DNA of 63,004 nt. It comes from Pseudomonadota bacterium. GTDB taxonomy: Bacteria; Pseudomonadota; Gammaproteobacteria; Steroidobacterales; Steroidobacteraceae. The notes under the pieces were generated by a model. That model was not told where the DNA came from, made no database searches, and worked only from the letters and a program-made list of their open reading frames with translations. Made by a program: the position numbers and the translations under genes. Below are positions 35,847 through 46,614 of the stretch, one piece after another (within the stretch, counting starts at the first letter, position 1; every line of letters begins with the position of its first letter). The stretch spans positions 1 through 63,004 of the forward strand of contig JAEWLQ010000014.1 of assembly GCA_023457495.1 (NCBI GenBank), given 5' to 3'.

Positions 35847-37007
35847 ATGAAACCACCGACACTCGTCAACCATCCGCCGGACGTCGCGCCGCCTCCGGGC
35901 AACGAGCCCGTCATCGCGCCTATCTACCAGAGCGTCAAGTACGAATTCGAGACCGTGGACGACACGCTGCGGATGCTGCGCGGCGAGACGCCCGGGTACT
36001 TCTACATGCGCGCCAGCAACCCGACCACGCGCCAGCTCGAGCTCACGCTCGCGCGGCTGCAGGGCAGGGACGATTGCCTCGCCAGCGCCTCGGGCGTGAA
36101 CGCCATCGCCCAGACGCTGCTCTCTCTCACGAAAGCCGGCGATCACATCCTGTTCTTCATCGAGACCTACGGCCCCACGCGCAACATCATCCGCAGGCTG
36201 CTCGCGCGGTTCGGCGTCGAGCACACGATGCTGTCGATCGAGGACCTGCCGGGCATCGAAAACGTGCTCGCATCGCGGCCCACGCGCCTGGTGCTTTTCG
36301 AGAGCCCGACGAATCCGGTCACGAAAGTCGCCGACATCGAGCGGATCGTGGAGCTCGCCCACCGACATGGCGCGCTCGCGGTCCTCGACAACACGTTCGC
36401 GGGGTTTCACCAGCACGGCGAATACGACATCGACGTGTTCGTGCACAGCCTGACGAAGTACGCCTCGGGCACGGGCGACGTGATGGGCGGCGCGGTCATC
36501 GCGCGCAAGGAACTCATCGAAGGCATGCGGCCGGATTTTTCCGTACTGGGCGCGCTGCTCGATCCACATGCGGCGTTCCTCATCCAGCGCGGGCTCAAGA
36601 CTTACTTCGTGCGTTATGCCGAGCAGACCCGCAGCGCGCAGCGCATTGCCGAGCATCTGGCCGCGCATCCGGCGGTCGCGCGCGTTCATTACCCGGGGCT
36701 GGCCACGCATCCGCAGGCGGCGCTCGCGAAGAAGCAGATGCGCGAGCCGGGAACCGTGGTGGCGTTCGATATCGCGGCCGGCGCCGAGGCGGCGCGGCGC
36801 TTCAGCGAACAACTCGAGCTCTTCGCGTTGACCGCGAGTCTCGGTTCGACGGAGTCGCTCGTGATGGCGCCGCAACTCATCGGCACCCGCGACTTCACGC
36901 CCGACCAGGCGCGCAAGTCCGGCATCGGTCCGGGGACTGTGCGCCTGTCGGTGGGTCTCGAAGACGTCGACGACCTCATCGCCGACATCGATCAGGCCCT
37001 GGCGTGA
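35847..37007 (+). CDS. PLP-dependent transsulfuration enzyme (Cys/Met metabolism family)
   Basis: 386 residues, a MetB/MetC/MGL-type enzyme. PLP phosphate contact YMRASNPTTRQLE near residue 53, stacking tyrosine in ETYGPT near 108, and Schiff-base K204 in HSLTKYASGTGDVMGG. It could act as cystathionine gamma-synthase or beta-lyase, or as methionine gamma-lyase; sequence alone does not decide. It starts seven bases after the omega-amidase, so sulfur amino-acid recycling is the likely shared theme. Confidence 0.9.
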   Translation: MKPPTLVNHPPDVAPPPGNEPVIAPIYQSVKYEFETVDDTLRMLRGETPGYFYMRASNPTTRQLELTLARLQGRDDCLASASGVNAIAQTLLSLTKAGDHILFFIETYGPTRNIIRRLLARFGVEHTMLSIEDLPGIENVLASRPTRLVLFESPTNPVTKVADIERIVELAHRHGALAVLDNTFAGFHQHGEYDIDVFVHSLTKYASGTGDVMGGAVIARKELIEGMRPDFSVLGALLDPHAAFLIQRGLKTYFVRYAEQTRSAQRIAEHLAAHPAVARVHYPGLATHPQAALAKKQMREPGTVVAFDIAAGAEAARRFSEQLELFALTASLGSTESLVMAPQLIGTRDFTPDQARKSGIGPGTVRLSVGLEDVDDLIADIDQALA

Positions 37008-37051
37008 AAACCCTCCGAAACCCCTAAGCGATCCCGTACTTCCGGGTTTTC

Positions 37052-37072
37052 CGTGCCCGACACCCGGGCACG
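37052..37072 (+). terminator. Possible terminator after the transsulfuration gene
   Basis: An 8-bp GC stem CGTGCCCG/CGGGCACG with loop ACACC, followed by a loosely T-rich stretch (CTCTCATTTTC). It lies between the gene ending at 37007 and the next start at 37164. Confidence 0.4.
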
Positions 37073-37163
37073 CACCTCTCATTTTCGTCGGGTCGTGCTG
37101 AACGCACTGCGGCAACGCGCGAGAATTCGCGCTCGGCAGCATTCCAGAACAAGAAGCGAACAT

Positions 37164-37874
37164 ATGTTGAATCGCCCCCATCGCCAGCCCGGCCAGTCGC
37201 TCGAAGCCCGCCGCACCATCACCGCCGAGCTGCGGCAGAAATTGCGTGATCTGCCTGCGTCTCCGTTCGATTGGGCGAAGCTCGACGTGTCGGCCATGCT
37301 GGGCGCGGCCGGCGCGCCCGCTGATCTGCGTCTGCAGGCGATGGCGCGCCTGCTGTGCACGGCGCCTGCGCGCGCCCGTGAGCTGCGCGCCCTGTGGAAG
37401 GAGTGCGTGGTCACCGCCGCCTGCGCGTGGCGCCTGGCCGGCGACCTGCGCGCCGACCGGGAAAACAGCGCCATCGCCGGATTGCTTCATCGCCTGGGCG
37501 ATATCCTCACGCTACGCGCTATCGCCGAGGCCGAGCACGCGTCGGGCCTGCGCCTCGATGCGACCAGTAAGGCTGAGCTGTGCGCGGAACTCTCGGGACA
37601 ACAGCTCGAGCGCGCCGTACGCGCCTGGGGCGTGCCCGCGCAAGCCGCCACCACCGCGGGCGAGTGGCAGCGTCTGCGCGAATTCCCCTCGGCGGCCGCC
37701 GACGCGACGACCGTCTACCTCGCCCGAATGGTGGCGATCGAACTTCTGACGCCGCAATTCTCGGCGCCCGGGCTGCTCGAGCATGCCGCGGAGGAGGCGG
37801 GCCTCGCGCCCGCCGTCTTGTCCGCCCTGCGCGCGGATGTCACGATACGGGAACTCGCAGCCAGCCATCAGTAG
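37164..37874 (+). CDS. Truncated/degenerate HDOD-like protein
   Basis: 236 residues. The segment KECVVTAACAWRLAGDL followed by IAGLLHRLGDILTLRAIAE looks like the second half of an HDOD domain (usual consensus GLLHDIG), but the HD pair is replaced by HR. Residues before about 60 do not resemble the start of HDOD. ATG 37164 was chosen over an upstream arginine-rich extension. It may act as a non-catalytic signalling partner. It is not adjacent to a receiver domain, unlike the protein at 18852. Confidence 0.65.
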   Translation: MLNRPHRQPGQSLEARRTITAELRQKLRDLPASPFDWAKLDVSAMLGAAGAPADLRLQAMARLLCTAPARARELRALWKECVVTAACAWRLAGDLRADRENSAIAGLLHRLGDILTLRAIAEAEHASGLRLDATSKAELCAELSGQQLERAVRAWGVPAQAATTAGEWQRLREFPSAAADATTVYLARMVAIELLTPQFSAPGLLEHAAEEAGLAPAVLSALRADVTIRELAASHQ

Positions 37875-37895
37875 TTTGGCCGTCCCGGAGGATCC

Positions 37896-39911
37896 ATGGG
37901 GCCAGCAAGTCGTTGCGCCGCGGCGCTGACCGCGGCCGGGTCCCTCGTTGCCAGTTGTGCCGCGTTCGCGGATTCCGGTTTCGTTCCTTCCACGCGCGTC
38001 GCGCCCTCCATCGCGCAATTCGCCGCCGAGGCCGATTTCAGCACCCCTGCGCTTTCGCCGGATGGCCTGAAGCTCGCCTTCGTCACCCGCGTGAATGGCG
38101 AGCCCGTCGTCGTCGTGCAGGACACCGGCAAACACGAGATACGCCAGCTCATGAAGGCCACGGCCGACTCGTACCAGGTGACCTGGTGCAGGTTCAAGGC
38201 TGACGACCGGCTGGTGTGCGGCCTGACCGGCACCCGCTTCGAGCGCGGCGCTCCCTATGCCGTCTCACGCCTGGTCTCGATCGGCGTGAGCGGGACGGAC
38301 ATGCCCATGGTGCTGGTACAGAACGGGCCGCAGGGCGGTTCCCAGTTCCAGGATCGCGTCTTCGACTGGCAGCCGCACGATCCGAAACGCGTGCTGATCC
38401 AGCTCGCCGGCGACGGCGGGCCCTATCCGGACGTGTGGGCGCTCGATGTCTACACGGGCCGCATGAGCCTCGTGCAGCGCAAGCGTTACCCGATCATGAA
38501 CTGGCGCACGGATCGCCAGGGCGTCGTGCGCTTCGGCTCCGGTTTCGACGAGCGCAGATCGCAATACATCACCCGCGACTCGGCCGATGCGCCGTGGCGC
38601 ACGCTGGCGCGGTGGCGGCTCGGCAAGGACGATTTCGACGTGATCGGCTTCGGTCCGTCGCCGGATGCCGTGCTAGTGGAAGCCGACCACAACGGCCGCG
38701 CGGCCATCTTCGAGATGGACCTGCGCGAGAAATCGGACCGGCAGCTGCTGTTCTCGCACAATGCCGTCGACGTCGGCGCGCCTATCTACTGGCCCGCCGA
38801 TGGCCGCATCGTCGGTTTCTCCTACGAGACCGAGCGCGTCCACCGCATGTTGTTCGACGACGCCGCCGAGCGCATTTACGGCGGCATCGACCAGTTGCTG
38901 CCGGACTGCGAGAACTACGTGATCGACGCGTCGCTCGACGGGCGGCGGCTGCTGGTCGAGTCCTACTCCGACGTGCGGCCGGCCGAATACCACCTGGTCG
39001 ATCTCGACGCGAACAAGATGTGGTCCGTGGGCAGCGCGAGCCCCGCGCTCGCCGGCGAGACTTTCGCGCCGATGAGGCCGATGGAGATCCGGGGGCCGGA
39101 TGGGCAGATGCTGCCCGGATACCTCACGATCCCCGTGGGATCGGGCGGGCGGAACCTGCCGATGGTCGTCTATCCACATGGCGGCCCTTATTTCCGCGAC
39201 AGCTGGGGTTTCGACTCGATGGTGCAGTTCATGGCGAGCCGCGGATACGCGGTGCTCCAGGTGAACTTCCGCGGCTCGACCGGTTATGGACGCGAGTGGT
39301 ACGACGCGGGCCTTCGCAACTGGGGCACCGTGATGGTGGATGACATCACCGCTGCGACGAAGTGGGCCATCGAGAAGGGCATCGCGGACCCCGCGCGCAT
39401 CTGCATCGCCGGCTGGAGTTATGGCGGATACGCCGCGCTCATGAGCGCCGTGCGCGAATCCGATCTCTACCGATGCGTCGTGAGCATCGCGGGTGTTTCG
39501 GATCTGCGTGCGCTGGCCGCCGAGACGCGGCGCTTTCACGGCGGCCGTTACCGCGCGGATTACTCCATCGGTTCGGACAGCGACGAGCTCAGGGCCGGCT
39601 CACCGCTGCGCGGCACACAAAGGATCAAGGCGCCGGTGCTGCTCGTTCATGGCGACAGCGACATCCAGGTGCTCGTCGAGCACAGCCGGCGCATGGCGCG
39701 CATGCTGGAGCTCGAGAACAAGGATCACGAACTCGTGATCATCAAGGACGGGAACCATTCGCTCTCGCGCTACGAATGGCGCGAGGAGTTGCTGGAGAAG
39801 CTCGAGGAGTTTCTGGGTCGGCGGTTGGGAGATTTCCGGGTGCGGACGGCTGGCCAGGCGCAAGTGCTGTCTGATCAGGCGCACGCGCCACAAAAAGAAA
39901 CGCCGCCCTGA
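37896..39911 (+). CDS. Exported S9 family prolyl oligopeptidase
   Basis: 671 residues. A signal peptide spans about 1-25 (MGPASRCAAALTAAGSLVAS...FA). A beta-propeller (FSTPALSPDGLKLAFV, then WD-like repeats) fills the first 400 residues. The alpha/beta-hydrolase domain carries S508 (AGWSYGGYAAL), an aspartate near 588 (LLVHGDSDIQV) and H621 (DGNHSLSRYE). The family cleaves peptides, often after proline or as an acylaminoacyl peptidase. The stop codon TGA lies inside the loop of the downstream terminator. Confidence 0.93.
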   Translation: MGPASRCAAALTAAGSLVASCAAFADSGFVPSTRVAPSIAQFAAEADFSTPALSPDGLKLAFVTRVNGEPVVVVQDTGKHEIRQLMKATADSYQVTWCRFKADDRLVCGLTGTRFERGAPYAVSRLVSIGVSGTDMPMVLVQNGPQGGSQFQDRVFDWQPHDPKRVLIQLAGDGGPYPDVWALDVYTGRMSLVQRKRYPIMNWRTDRQGVVRFGSGFDERRSQYITRDSADAPWRTLARWRLGKDDFDVIGFGPSPDAVLVEADHNGRAAIFEMDLREKSDRQLLFSHNAVDVGAPIYWPADGRIVGFSYETERVHRMLFDDAAERIYGGIDQLLPDCENYVIDASLDGRRLLVESYSDVRPAEYHLVDLDANKMWSVGSASPALAGETFAPMRPMEIRGPDGQMLPGYLTIPVGSGGRNLPMVVYPHGGPYFRDSWGFDSMVQFMASRGYAVLQVNFRGSTGYGREWYDAGLRNWGTVMVDDITAATKWAIEKGIADPARICIAGWSYGGYAALMSAVRESDLYRCVVSIAGVSDLRALAAETRRFHGGRYRADYSIGSDSDELRAGSPLRGTQRIKAPVLLVHGDSDIQVLVEHSRRMARMLELENKDHELVIIKDGNHSLSRYEWREELLEKLEEFLGRRLGDFRVRTAGQAQVLSDQAHAPQKETPP

Positions 39912-39922
39912 AGGGCGGCGTT
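39899..39922. terminator. Bidirectional terminator between S9 peptidase and icd
   Basis: Stem AACGCCGCCC/GGGCGGCGTT, loop TGAA. On the minus strand it is followed by TCTTTTTG, so it works best for the isocitrate dehydrogenase transcript. The S9 stop (39909-39911) lies in its loop. Confidence 0.88.
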
Positions 39923-39963
39923 CTTGTAGTTGGAAGAGCTTCTTCCGGAAGAGCGTTCTTCCG

Positions 39964-41274
<1,311 letters not shown>

Positions 41275-41367
41275 CGTTGTTTTCTTGCTTGCCAAGGGGT
41301 TTCTGAGGGGCCGCGATGCTAACACGTCGCCGGAAACCCTTGTTTCCTTGGCTACAATGCCGGAACG

Positions 41368-42459
41368 ATGTCGCAAACCCTTGACTCCACACCCGCGGCG
41401 GATGGCTTTTCAATGCCTGCCGAATACGGGCCACACGCAGGCTGCTGGATGCTCTGGCCGGAGCGCCCGGACAACTGGCGCGCGGGCGCGTTGCCCGCCC
41501 AGGCGGCCTTCGCGGAGGTCGCGGCGGCCATCGCGCGTTTCGAGCCGGTCACGGTCGGCGTCTCCGCGGATCACTACGAATTCGCGCGCGCGCAGCTCGC
41601 GCCGCCGGTGCGTGTGCTCGAGATCTCGCACGACGACGCCTGGATGCGCGACGTCGGGCCGACGTTCGTGACCAACGGCAAGGGCGTCCGGCGCGGCGTC
41701 GACTGGCAGTTCAATGCCTGGGGCGGCTTGAATGGCGGACTGTATTTTCCGTGGGACCAGGACGATCTCGTGGCGCGCAAGGTGCTCGCGATCGAGGGCT
41801 GCGACCGCTACCGCGCTCCGATCATCAACGAGGGCGGCGCAATCCACGTGGACGGGGCGGGCACCGCGCTGGTCACCGAACAATGTTTGTTGAATCCGAA
41901 TCGCAATCCGGGGCTCTCGCAGCCCGAGATCGAGCAGTGCCTGAAGGATTACCTCGGAGTCCGGACGGTGATCTGGCTCGGCGAGGGCGTGATCGACGAT
42001 GAAACCGACGGCCACGTCGACAACCTGGCCTGCTTCGTGAAACCGGGCGTCGTCGCGCTCACCTGGACCGAGGACCGCAGCGATCCGCAATACGCGGTGT
42101 CCGCGGACGCGCTGGCGCGGCTCAGCGCGGCGCGCGATGCGCGCAAGCGCAGGATCGAGGTCATCAAGCTGCCGATGCCGGGACCGCTCGAGCGCAGCCC
42201 GACGGAAGCGGGCGGCGTGCTGCTGCGCGACCACACGCACGCGCGGCTCGAAGGAGCGCGGCTCGCGGCGAGCTACGTCAATTTCTACATTGCGAACAAG
42301 GGCATCGTCATGCCCCTGCTCGACGAGCAGACCGATCGGGCCGCGGCGGCGCAACTGAAACGCGCCTTCCCGGGCCGCAAGGTGGTGGGCGTGCCCGCGC
42401 GCGAGATCCTGTTAGGCGGCGGCAACATCCACTGCATCACCCAGCAGGTGCCCCGATGA
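41368..42459 (+). CDS. aguA: Agmatine deiminase
   Basis: 363 residues of the peptidylarginine-deiminase-like fold. The N-terminal MPAEYGPHAGCWMLWPERPD and HDDAWMRDVGPTF motifs, H216 in DETDGHVDN, and nucleophile C356 in GGNIHCITQQ are diagnostic. It converts agmatine to N-carbamoylputrescine plus ammonia. The usual partner AguB is not in the window. It overlaps the PPK2 gene by four bases, an uncommon pairing. Confidence 0.95.
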   Translation: MSQTLDSTPAADGFSMPAEYGPHAGCWMLWPERPDNWRAGALPAQAAFAEVAAAIARFEPVTVGVSADHYEFARAQLAPPVRVLEISHDDAWMRDVGPTFVTNGKGVRRGVDWQFNAWGGLNGGLYFPWDQDDLVARKVLAIEGCDRYRAPIINEGGAIHVDGAGTALVTEQCLLNPNRNPGLSQPEIEQCLKDYLGVRTVIWLGEGVIDDETDGHVDNLACFVKPGVVALTWTEDRSDPQYAVSADALARLSAARDARKRRIEVIKLPMPGPLERSPTEAGGVLLRDHTHARLEGARLAASYVNFYIANKGIVMPLLDEQTDRAAAAQLKRAFPGRKVVGVPAREILLGGGNIHCITQQVPR

Positions 42460-43286
42460 GCCAACGCCTCGTGTCGCGGCGCGACATTCCCGACAAGCTG
42501 CGCGTGGCGCCCGGTTCGCGCCTGAAGCTGCGCGACGAGGATGCCGAGCGCAACTTCGGCTGGGACAAGGACAAGGCCAGCGCGGCCACCGCGGAGAACC
42601 TCGCCAAGCTCGAGGAGCTGCAATACAAGATGTATGCGGACGGCCGCTTCGCCATGCTCGTCTGCCTGCAGGCGATCGACGGCGGGGGCAAGGACAGCAC
42701 CATCCGCCGCGTGTTCAGCGCCTTCAACCCGCAGGGCTGCACCGTCACCGCCTTCAAGGCGCCGAGCGCCCAGGAGCTGCGCCACGACTACCTCTGGCGC
42801 GTCCACCAGCGTTGCCCCCCGCGTGGCGAAATGGCGGTGTTCAACCGTTCGCACTACGAGGACGTGCTGGTGGTGCGCGTCAACGACCTCGTGCCCGAGG
42901 ACGTCTGGAGCCGGCGGTACGATCAAATCAACGACTTCGAGCGTCTGCTCGATGCCTGCGGCACGCGCGTTGTAAAAATTTTCCTGCAGGTCAGCAAGGA
43001 AGAGCAACGCCACCGGTTCTCGGAGCGTCTCGCCGACAGGCGCAAGAACTGGAAATTCGATACCGGCGATCTGGAAAAGCGGCAGCAGTGGGCCGCCTAC
43101 ACGCGCGCCTTCGAAGCGATGTTCGCGCGTTGCTCGACGGAGCACGCGCCGTGGTACGTCGTGCCGGCGAACCGCAAATGGTTCCGCGATTTCGCCGTTT
43201 CGCAGATCCTGCTGTACGAGTTCGAGCAGATGCCGCTGCGATTTCCGGCTCCTAACTTCGATCCTAAGGCCATCAAACTGACTTGA
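42456..43286 (+). CDS. ppk2: Polyphosphate kinase 2 family protein
   Basis: 276 residues. Walker A-like LQAIDGGGKDSTIRRVF near residue 72, the PPK2 motif GEMAVFNRSHYEDVLVVRV near 125 and a lid arginine cluster in RFSERLADRRKNWKF. PPK2 enzymes transfer phosphate between polyphosphate and nucleotides; sequence features here fit the one-domain class acting on nucleoside mono- or diphosphates, but the class is uncertain. It is coupled to agmatine deiminase by an ATGA overlap. Confidence 0.92.
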   Translation: MSQRLVSRRDIPDKLRVAPGSRLKLRDEDAERNFGWDKDKASAATAENLAKLEELQYKMYADGRFAMLVCLQAIDGGGKDSTIRRVFSAFNPQGCTVTAFKAPSAQELRHDYLWRVHQRCPPRGEMAVFNRSHYEDVLVVRVNDLVPEDVWSRRYDQINDFERLLDACGTRVVKIFLQVSKEEQRHRFSERLADRRKNWKFDTGDLEKRQQWAAYTRAFEAMFARCSTEHAPWYVVPANRKWFRDFAVSQILLYEFEQMPLRFPAPNFDPKAIKLT

Positions 43287-43418
43287 TGGCGGACGTGAGG
43301 TTGATAGGCGCGCGCCGCGTCTGGCTGTCGGCATCCGGCGACGTTTGGCTTTACCCCGGGAATTGTTTGTTAGACTACGGTCTGCAAAATCTCCACCCAC
43401 GTTTCAAGAGGACTCCGA

Positions 43419-43613
43419 ATGGCAGCCAGTAAAAAAGGTGCTCGTCACATGCGCGAATGGTCGGAGGGCGACATGAAGAAGCTGCGCCAGTTCGCCAAGG
43501 CGCGGGTGTCGGCGCGCGTCGCGGCGCAGAAGCTGGGTCGCTCGCCGGGTGCGGTGCGTTACAAGGCGATGATGGAAGGCGTTTCGTTCCGTTCCATCAA
43601 CCGCAGAAAATAA
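43419..43613 (+). CDS. Small HTH-like protein (paralogue of 33595-33831)
   Basis: 64 residues. The core EWSEGDMKKLRQFAKARVSA followed by RVAAQKLGRSPGAVRYK aligns without gaps with residues 17-64 of the 78-residue protein at 33595 (29 of 48 identical). It lacks the long lysine tail. ATG 43419 follows aagagga. Both copies are preceded by TAGACT about 40 bases upstream (33557 and 43371), possibly a -10 box. No known function. Confidence 0.8.
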   Translation: MAASKKGARHMREWSEGDMKKLRQFAKARVSARVAAQKLGRSPGAVRYKAMMEGVSFRSINRRK

Positions 43614-43620
43614 GAATCAC

Positions 43621-43649
43621 GCGGGGCGGTCGTTCTTCAGCCGCCCCGC
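43621..43649. terminator. Convergent-gene hairpin terminator
   Basis: Stem GCGGGGCGG/CCGCCCCGC with an 11-base loop, then AGCTCCTTTTC on the plus strand. It overlaps the last codons of the minus-strand TPR gene and follows the small HTH gene. Confidence 0.6.
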
Positions 43650-44395
43650 AGCTCCTTTTCCGCCTCGTCCAGCCATTCCTTTTGCGCCTTGCGATAGTGC
43701 GCCGGCGCGTACCGGGCACGATCCAGCAGACTTTCGAGAACTTCCCGCGCGAGCGGCGCGCGTCCGGCCCGCTTGAGCAACTTCGCGTAACGCACGCCGG
43801 CCTCGGCGCCGGGGAAATACTCGGCCAATGTCGCGAATTCGGACATCGCCTTCTCGAGATCCCCTTCGCCTTCGAGCGCGCGCGCATACAGCAGGTGACC
43901 GTCGGGCGACTTGAAGTCGGGGTTTTTCTGAATCAGGTCGTCGAGCGTCTTGCGCGCTCCGGCCGGATCGCCTGCCGCGAACAGGGCGCGCGCGTAACCT
44001 AACAGCAGCTTGGGATCTTCGGCGAATACGCCTGTAAGACTATTCTGATAGATAGGCACGGCTTCCGCCGCCCGGCCGAGTCGCACCAATTCGTCGGCGT
44101 AACGCTGGCGGGCGCCCACGGTGCCCGAGACCTTCATGTCGTTCTCGAGTTGCCGCAGATCACCCTCCGGATCGAGGGTGGTGCGGAGGCCGCGCATGGC
44201 GCGGCGGCTGGTCCGCGAGCGCAGCAAGTCCGGAAGGATTTCCACGCCCGCGTAGAGCAGGGGCCCGACGAACGGCAGCGTCGTCATCAGAATCACCAGC
44301 ACGTAGACCCAGATCGTGTTCCGTCCCGTCTTGATGCAGTGGACGACGAGCCCGAGCGAGAGGAGACCGGAAAGGACGTAAAGGGCAAATGCCAT
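43637..44395 (-). CDS. Membrane-anchored tetratricopeptide-repeat protein
   Basis: 252 residues. Two N-terminal membrane helices (ALYVLSGLLSLGLVVHC and WVYVLVILMTTLPFVGPLLYAG) with a cytoplasmic tail of TPR-like repeats from about residue 85 (RQRYADELVRLGRAAEAVPIY, LLLGYARALFAAGDPAGARK, GHLLYARALEGEGDLEKAM). Probably a scaffold; the function is unknown. It starts 14 bases after the TonB receptor on the same strand, so the two may be co-transcribed. Confidence 0.82.
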   Translation of the reverse strand: MAFALYVLSGLLSLGLVVHCIKTGRNTIWVYVLVILMTTLPFVGPLLYAGVEILPDLLRSRTSRRAMRGLRTTLDPEGDLRQLENDMKVSGTVGARQRYADELVRLGRAAEAVPIYQNSLTGVFAEDPKLLLGYARALFAAGDPAGARKTLDDLIQKNPDFKSPDGHLLYARALEGEGDLEKAMSEFATLAEYFPGAEAGVRYAKLLKRAGRAPLAREVLESLLDRARYAPAHYRKAQKEWLDEAEKELRGG

Positions 44396-44409
44396 CCTGG
44401 AACGCTCCG

Positions 44410-46533
44410 TCAGTGTTGTGCGAATTCCGCGGACAGGAACACCGCGCGGCCGCGAGCCGGGAAATAACGATAGTTGCCGAAAGCGTAATCCGCGCGATCG
44501 GCGAAGGCCTGGTCGAAAACGTTGTCGAGGCGCAGCGCGACGAGGAAGCCTCCCGCGCCCCGCCAGGCCACGCGCAGGTTGGTCACGTCGTGCCCGGAAT
44601 AACGCGCGGAGTTCGCCGCGTCGAGGTAGTACGGGCCGACGTAGTAGGTCGTCGTCCCGACAGTCCAGGCTCCGTCCGCGCCGAGCGGCAGCTCGAGGTC
44701 GAGTGAATGCAGGTTCCGCGGCGCGGTGTCGACGTCATTGCCCGCGACGATGGTTTCGCCGCCTTCGATGGCTCGCGAGAACGTGTATTCGTGCCGGGCC
44801 ACCGTACCGGCGATGGTCGCGCGCAGCTGGGTGTTCCCGAGTCGCGGGCGGAGCTCGAGCTGGTATTCGAGGCCGCGATGGCGCGTCGAGCCATTGCCGA
44901 CGTTGAAGCCATTGGTCTCGCGCAGGATGACGTTGTCCTTGTTCATCGCGAACAACGCGAGATCGAACGACAGGAACGCGTCGCGGAATTTCCAGCCGAG
45001 CTCCACGGATTCGAGCTCTTCGCTGTCGAGGTCGGCTTCGACCTGCTGGCGCTGCAGGCGATAGAGCTCGGTCATTTCCGGCGGACGGAATCCGGTCGAG
45101 CCGTTGAGGTACACCAGGTTGCGGGCGTCCGGCTGCCAGGCCAACGTCACGCGCGGCGCGAGGTTGTCGAACGCATCCTCGCGATCCGCGGGACGCGAGT
45201 AAAGACAACCCGCGCCGGGGCAGGGCACGCCGTTTTCCGCGGTGTTGCCGTCGATCATCCGGTTGTCGTAGTCGTAGTTAGTCCGATCCGCGCGCAACGC
45301 CGCCGTGGCGGTGAATCGGTCCGTCAATCGCAGCTCGAGCGAGGCGGTGGCGCCGGCCGTCCAGGAATCTACGACGTAGTCGTAGTGATATCCCGCGGGC
45401 CGAATCGCGTTCGCGGCCGGCGCGCCGTCGGTCGCCGGGCCCGGCTGGAATTCCGTCAGTTCCGAGGAGGCCGTCTCCGCGTCCAGCGCCACGCGCGCGG
45501 TGAGTCTCTCGAACGGAAACGTCGCGGAGCCGGTGACGAAGTAGCTCGTCTGCGCGTTGTGCTCGACCGGCTTGCCGATCAGGAAATGCTGCAGGAAGTC
45601 CATGCGTGAGCGGCGATAAAGCGCGGCGACGGAGACATCGCCGTTTTCGCCGAGGATATCCGCGGCGTCCCAGTGAACCGCGACGCGCGCGCTCGAGGCG
45701 TCGCGAAAAGCCTCGGGATTGGGATTCGACCTCGCGATGCGCTCGTCGCGATAACTTTCGAAACCCTGAATGAATCCCGCGGTTTCCTGGTTGAGCACGG
45801 TGCCGGACGCGCGTACGCGCAGCTCGCCCGCGCCGAGCGGGGTGTCCGCGGAGAGATTGAGCTTGGCCTCGTCGACACCCGAGGACTCGCGCCAGCCGGG
45901 CGCGCGCGTCCAGGTGCCATACGCGGCGAGTCCGCGGCCGAGCGCCTCGTCGCTCGTCGAGGTCGCGAAAGCCACTCGGCGAAACGCATCCGATCCCGTT
46001 TCCGCGCGCAGCGAAAGTCCCGGGATATCGGACACGCGCGGCGTGAGCACGTTGACGATGCCGTGCACCGCGCTCGCGCCAAACAACGCGGAGCCCGGCC
46101 CGCGCAGCACTTCGATCACCGCGGCCTGCTCGTAATTGAGCTCGAACATCTCGTTGAGATTGCAGAATCCGACCGGCCGGATGGGCAGGCTGTCCTCGGC
46201 CATCAGGAACGCGCCGCAGGCGCCCGCGCCCGTCAGCACGGGCGAGCGGATGGCGCCGAGACTTTCGGAGCCGCTGCCGCGCTGAACGTACACGCCGGGG
46301 CTGCTGTTGAGCACGTCGGCCTGGTGCTTCGGTGCGATGGCCGTGATGGCCGCCTCGTCGATGCGCGCCACGCTCGCCGGCGTGCGGGCGGCGGAGCGCG
46401 CGTCGCGCATGCCCGTGACGACGACGTCGACCGGCCCGGATTCCTGCGAGGCGATCGTCGGCCCGACGGCATCCTGTTCGGCGCCGCGCGTGGTCAGCGG
46501 CAGCAGCGCCGCGAGAATGAAAAGAATACGCAT
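44410..46533 (-). CDS. TonB-dependent outer-membrane receptor
   Basis: 707 residues. Signal peptide 1-17; TonB box-like VDVVVTG near residue 35; plug domain with ADVLNSSPGVYVQRGSGSES and IEVLRGPGSALFGASAVHGIVNVLT; C-terminal barrel ending FLSAEFAQH. Cysteine pairs in the plug (GACGAF, GFCNLNE) and in an extracellular loop (GVPCPGAGCLYS) are notable. Such receptors take up siderophores, vitamins or oligosaccharides; no substrate genes are adjacent. It is divergent from the patatin-barrel gene. Confidence 0.92.
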   Translation of the reverse strand: MRILFILAALLPLTTRGAEQDAVGPTIASQESGPVDVVVTGMRDARSAARTPASVARIDEAAITAIAPKHQADVLNSSPGVYVQRGSGSESLGAIRSPVLTGAGACGAFLMAEDSLPIRPVGFCNLNEMFELNYEQAAVIEVLRGPGSALFGASAVHGIVNVLTPRVSDIPGLSLRAETGSDAFRRVAFATSTSDEALGRGLAAYGTWTRAPGWRESSGVDEAKLNLSADTPLGAGELRVRASGTVLNQETAGFIQGFESYRDERIARSNPNPEAFRDASSARVAVHWDAADILGENGDVSVAALYRRSRMDFLQHFLIGKPVEHNAQTSYFVTGSATFPFERLTARVALDAETASSELTEFQPGPATDGAPAANAIRPAGYHYDYVVDSWTAGATASLELRLTDRFTATAALRADRTNYDYDNRMIDGNTAENGVPCPGAGCLYSRPADREDAFDNLAPRVTLAWQPDARNLVYLNGSTGFRPPEMTELYRLQRQQVEADLDSEELESVELGWKFRDAFLSFDLALFAMNKDNVILRETNGFNVGNGSTRHRGLEYQLELRPRLGNTQLRATIAGTVARHEYTFSRAIEGGETIVAGNDVDTAPRNLHSLDLELPLGADGAWTVGTTTYYVGPYYLDAANSARYSGHDVTNLRVAWRGAGGFLVALRLDNVFDQAFADRADYAFGNYRYFPARGRAVFLSAEFAQH

Positions 46534-46614
46534 GATTTGGTGGCCGATTATCGCCGTGAACGTCTATCCTTGCTCAGGGATTCTCCGGTGCAGGCGAGCA
46601 TCCCGCCGCCATTG

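Noticed and set aside
45673..46614. Long open frame upstream of the patatin gene, giving a 1058-residue protein
   Set aside because: It is antisense to the TonB receptor and arginine-rich; the signal peptide and homology start at 46615.
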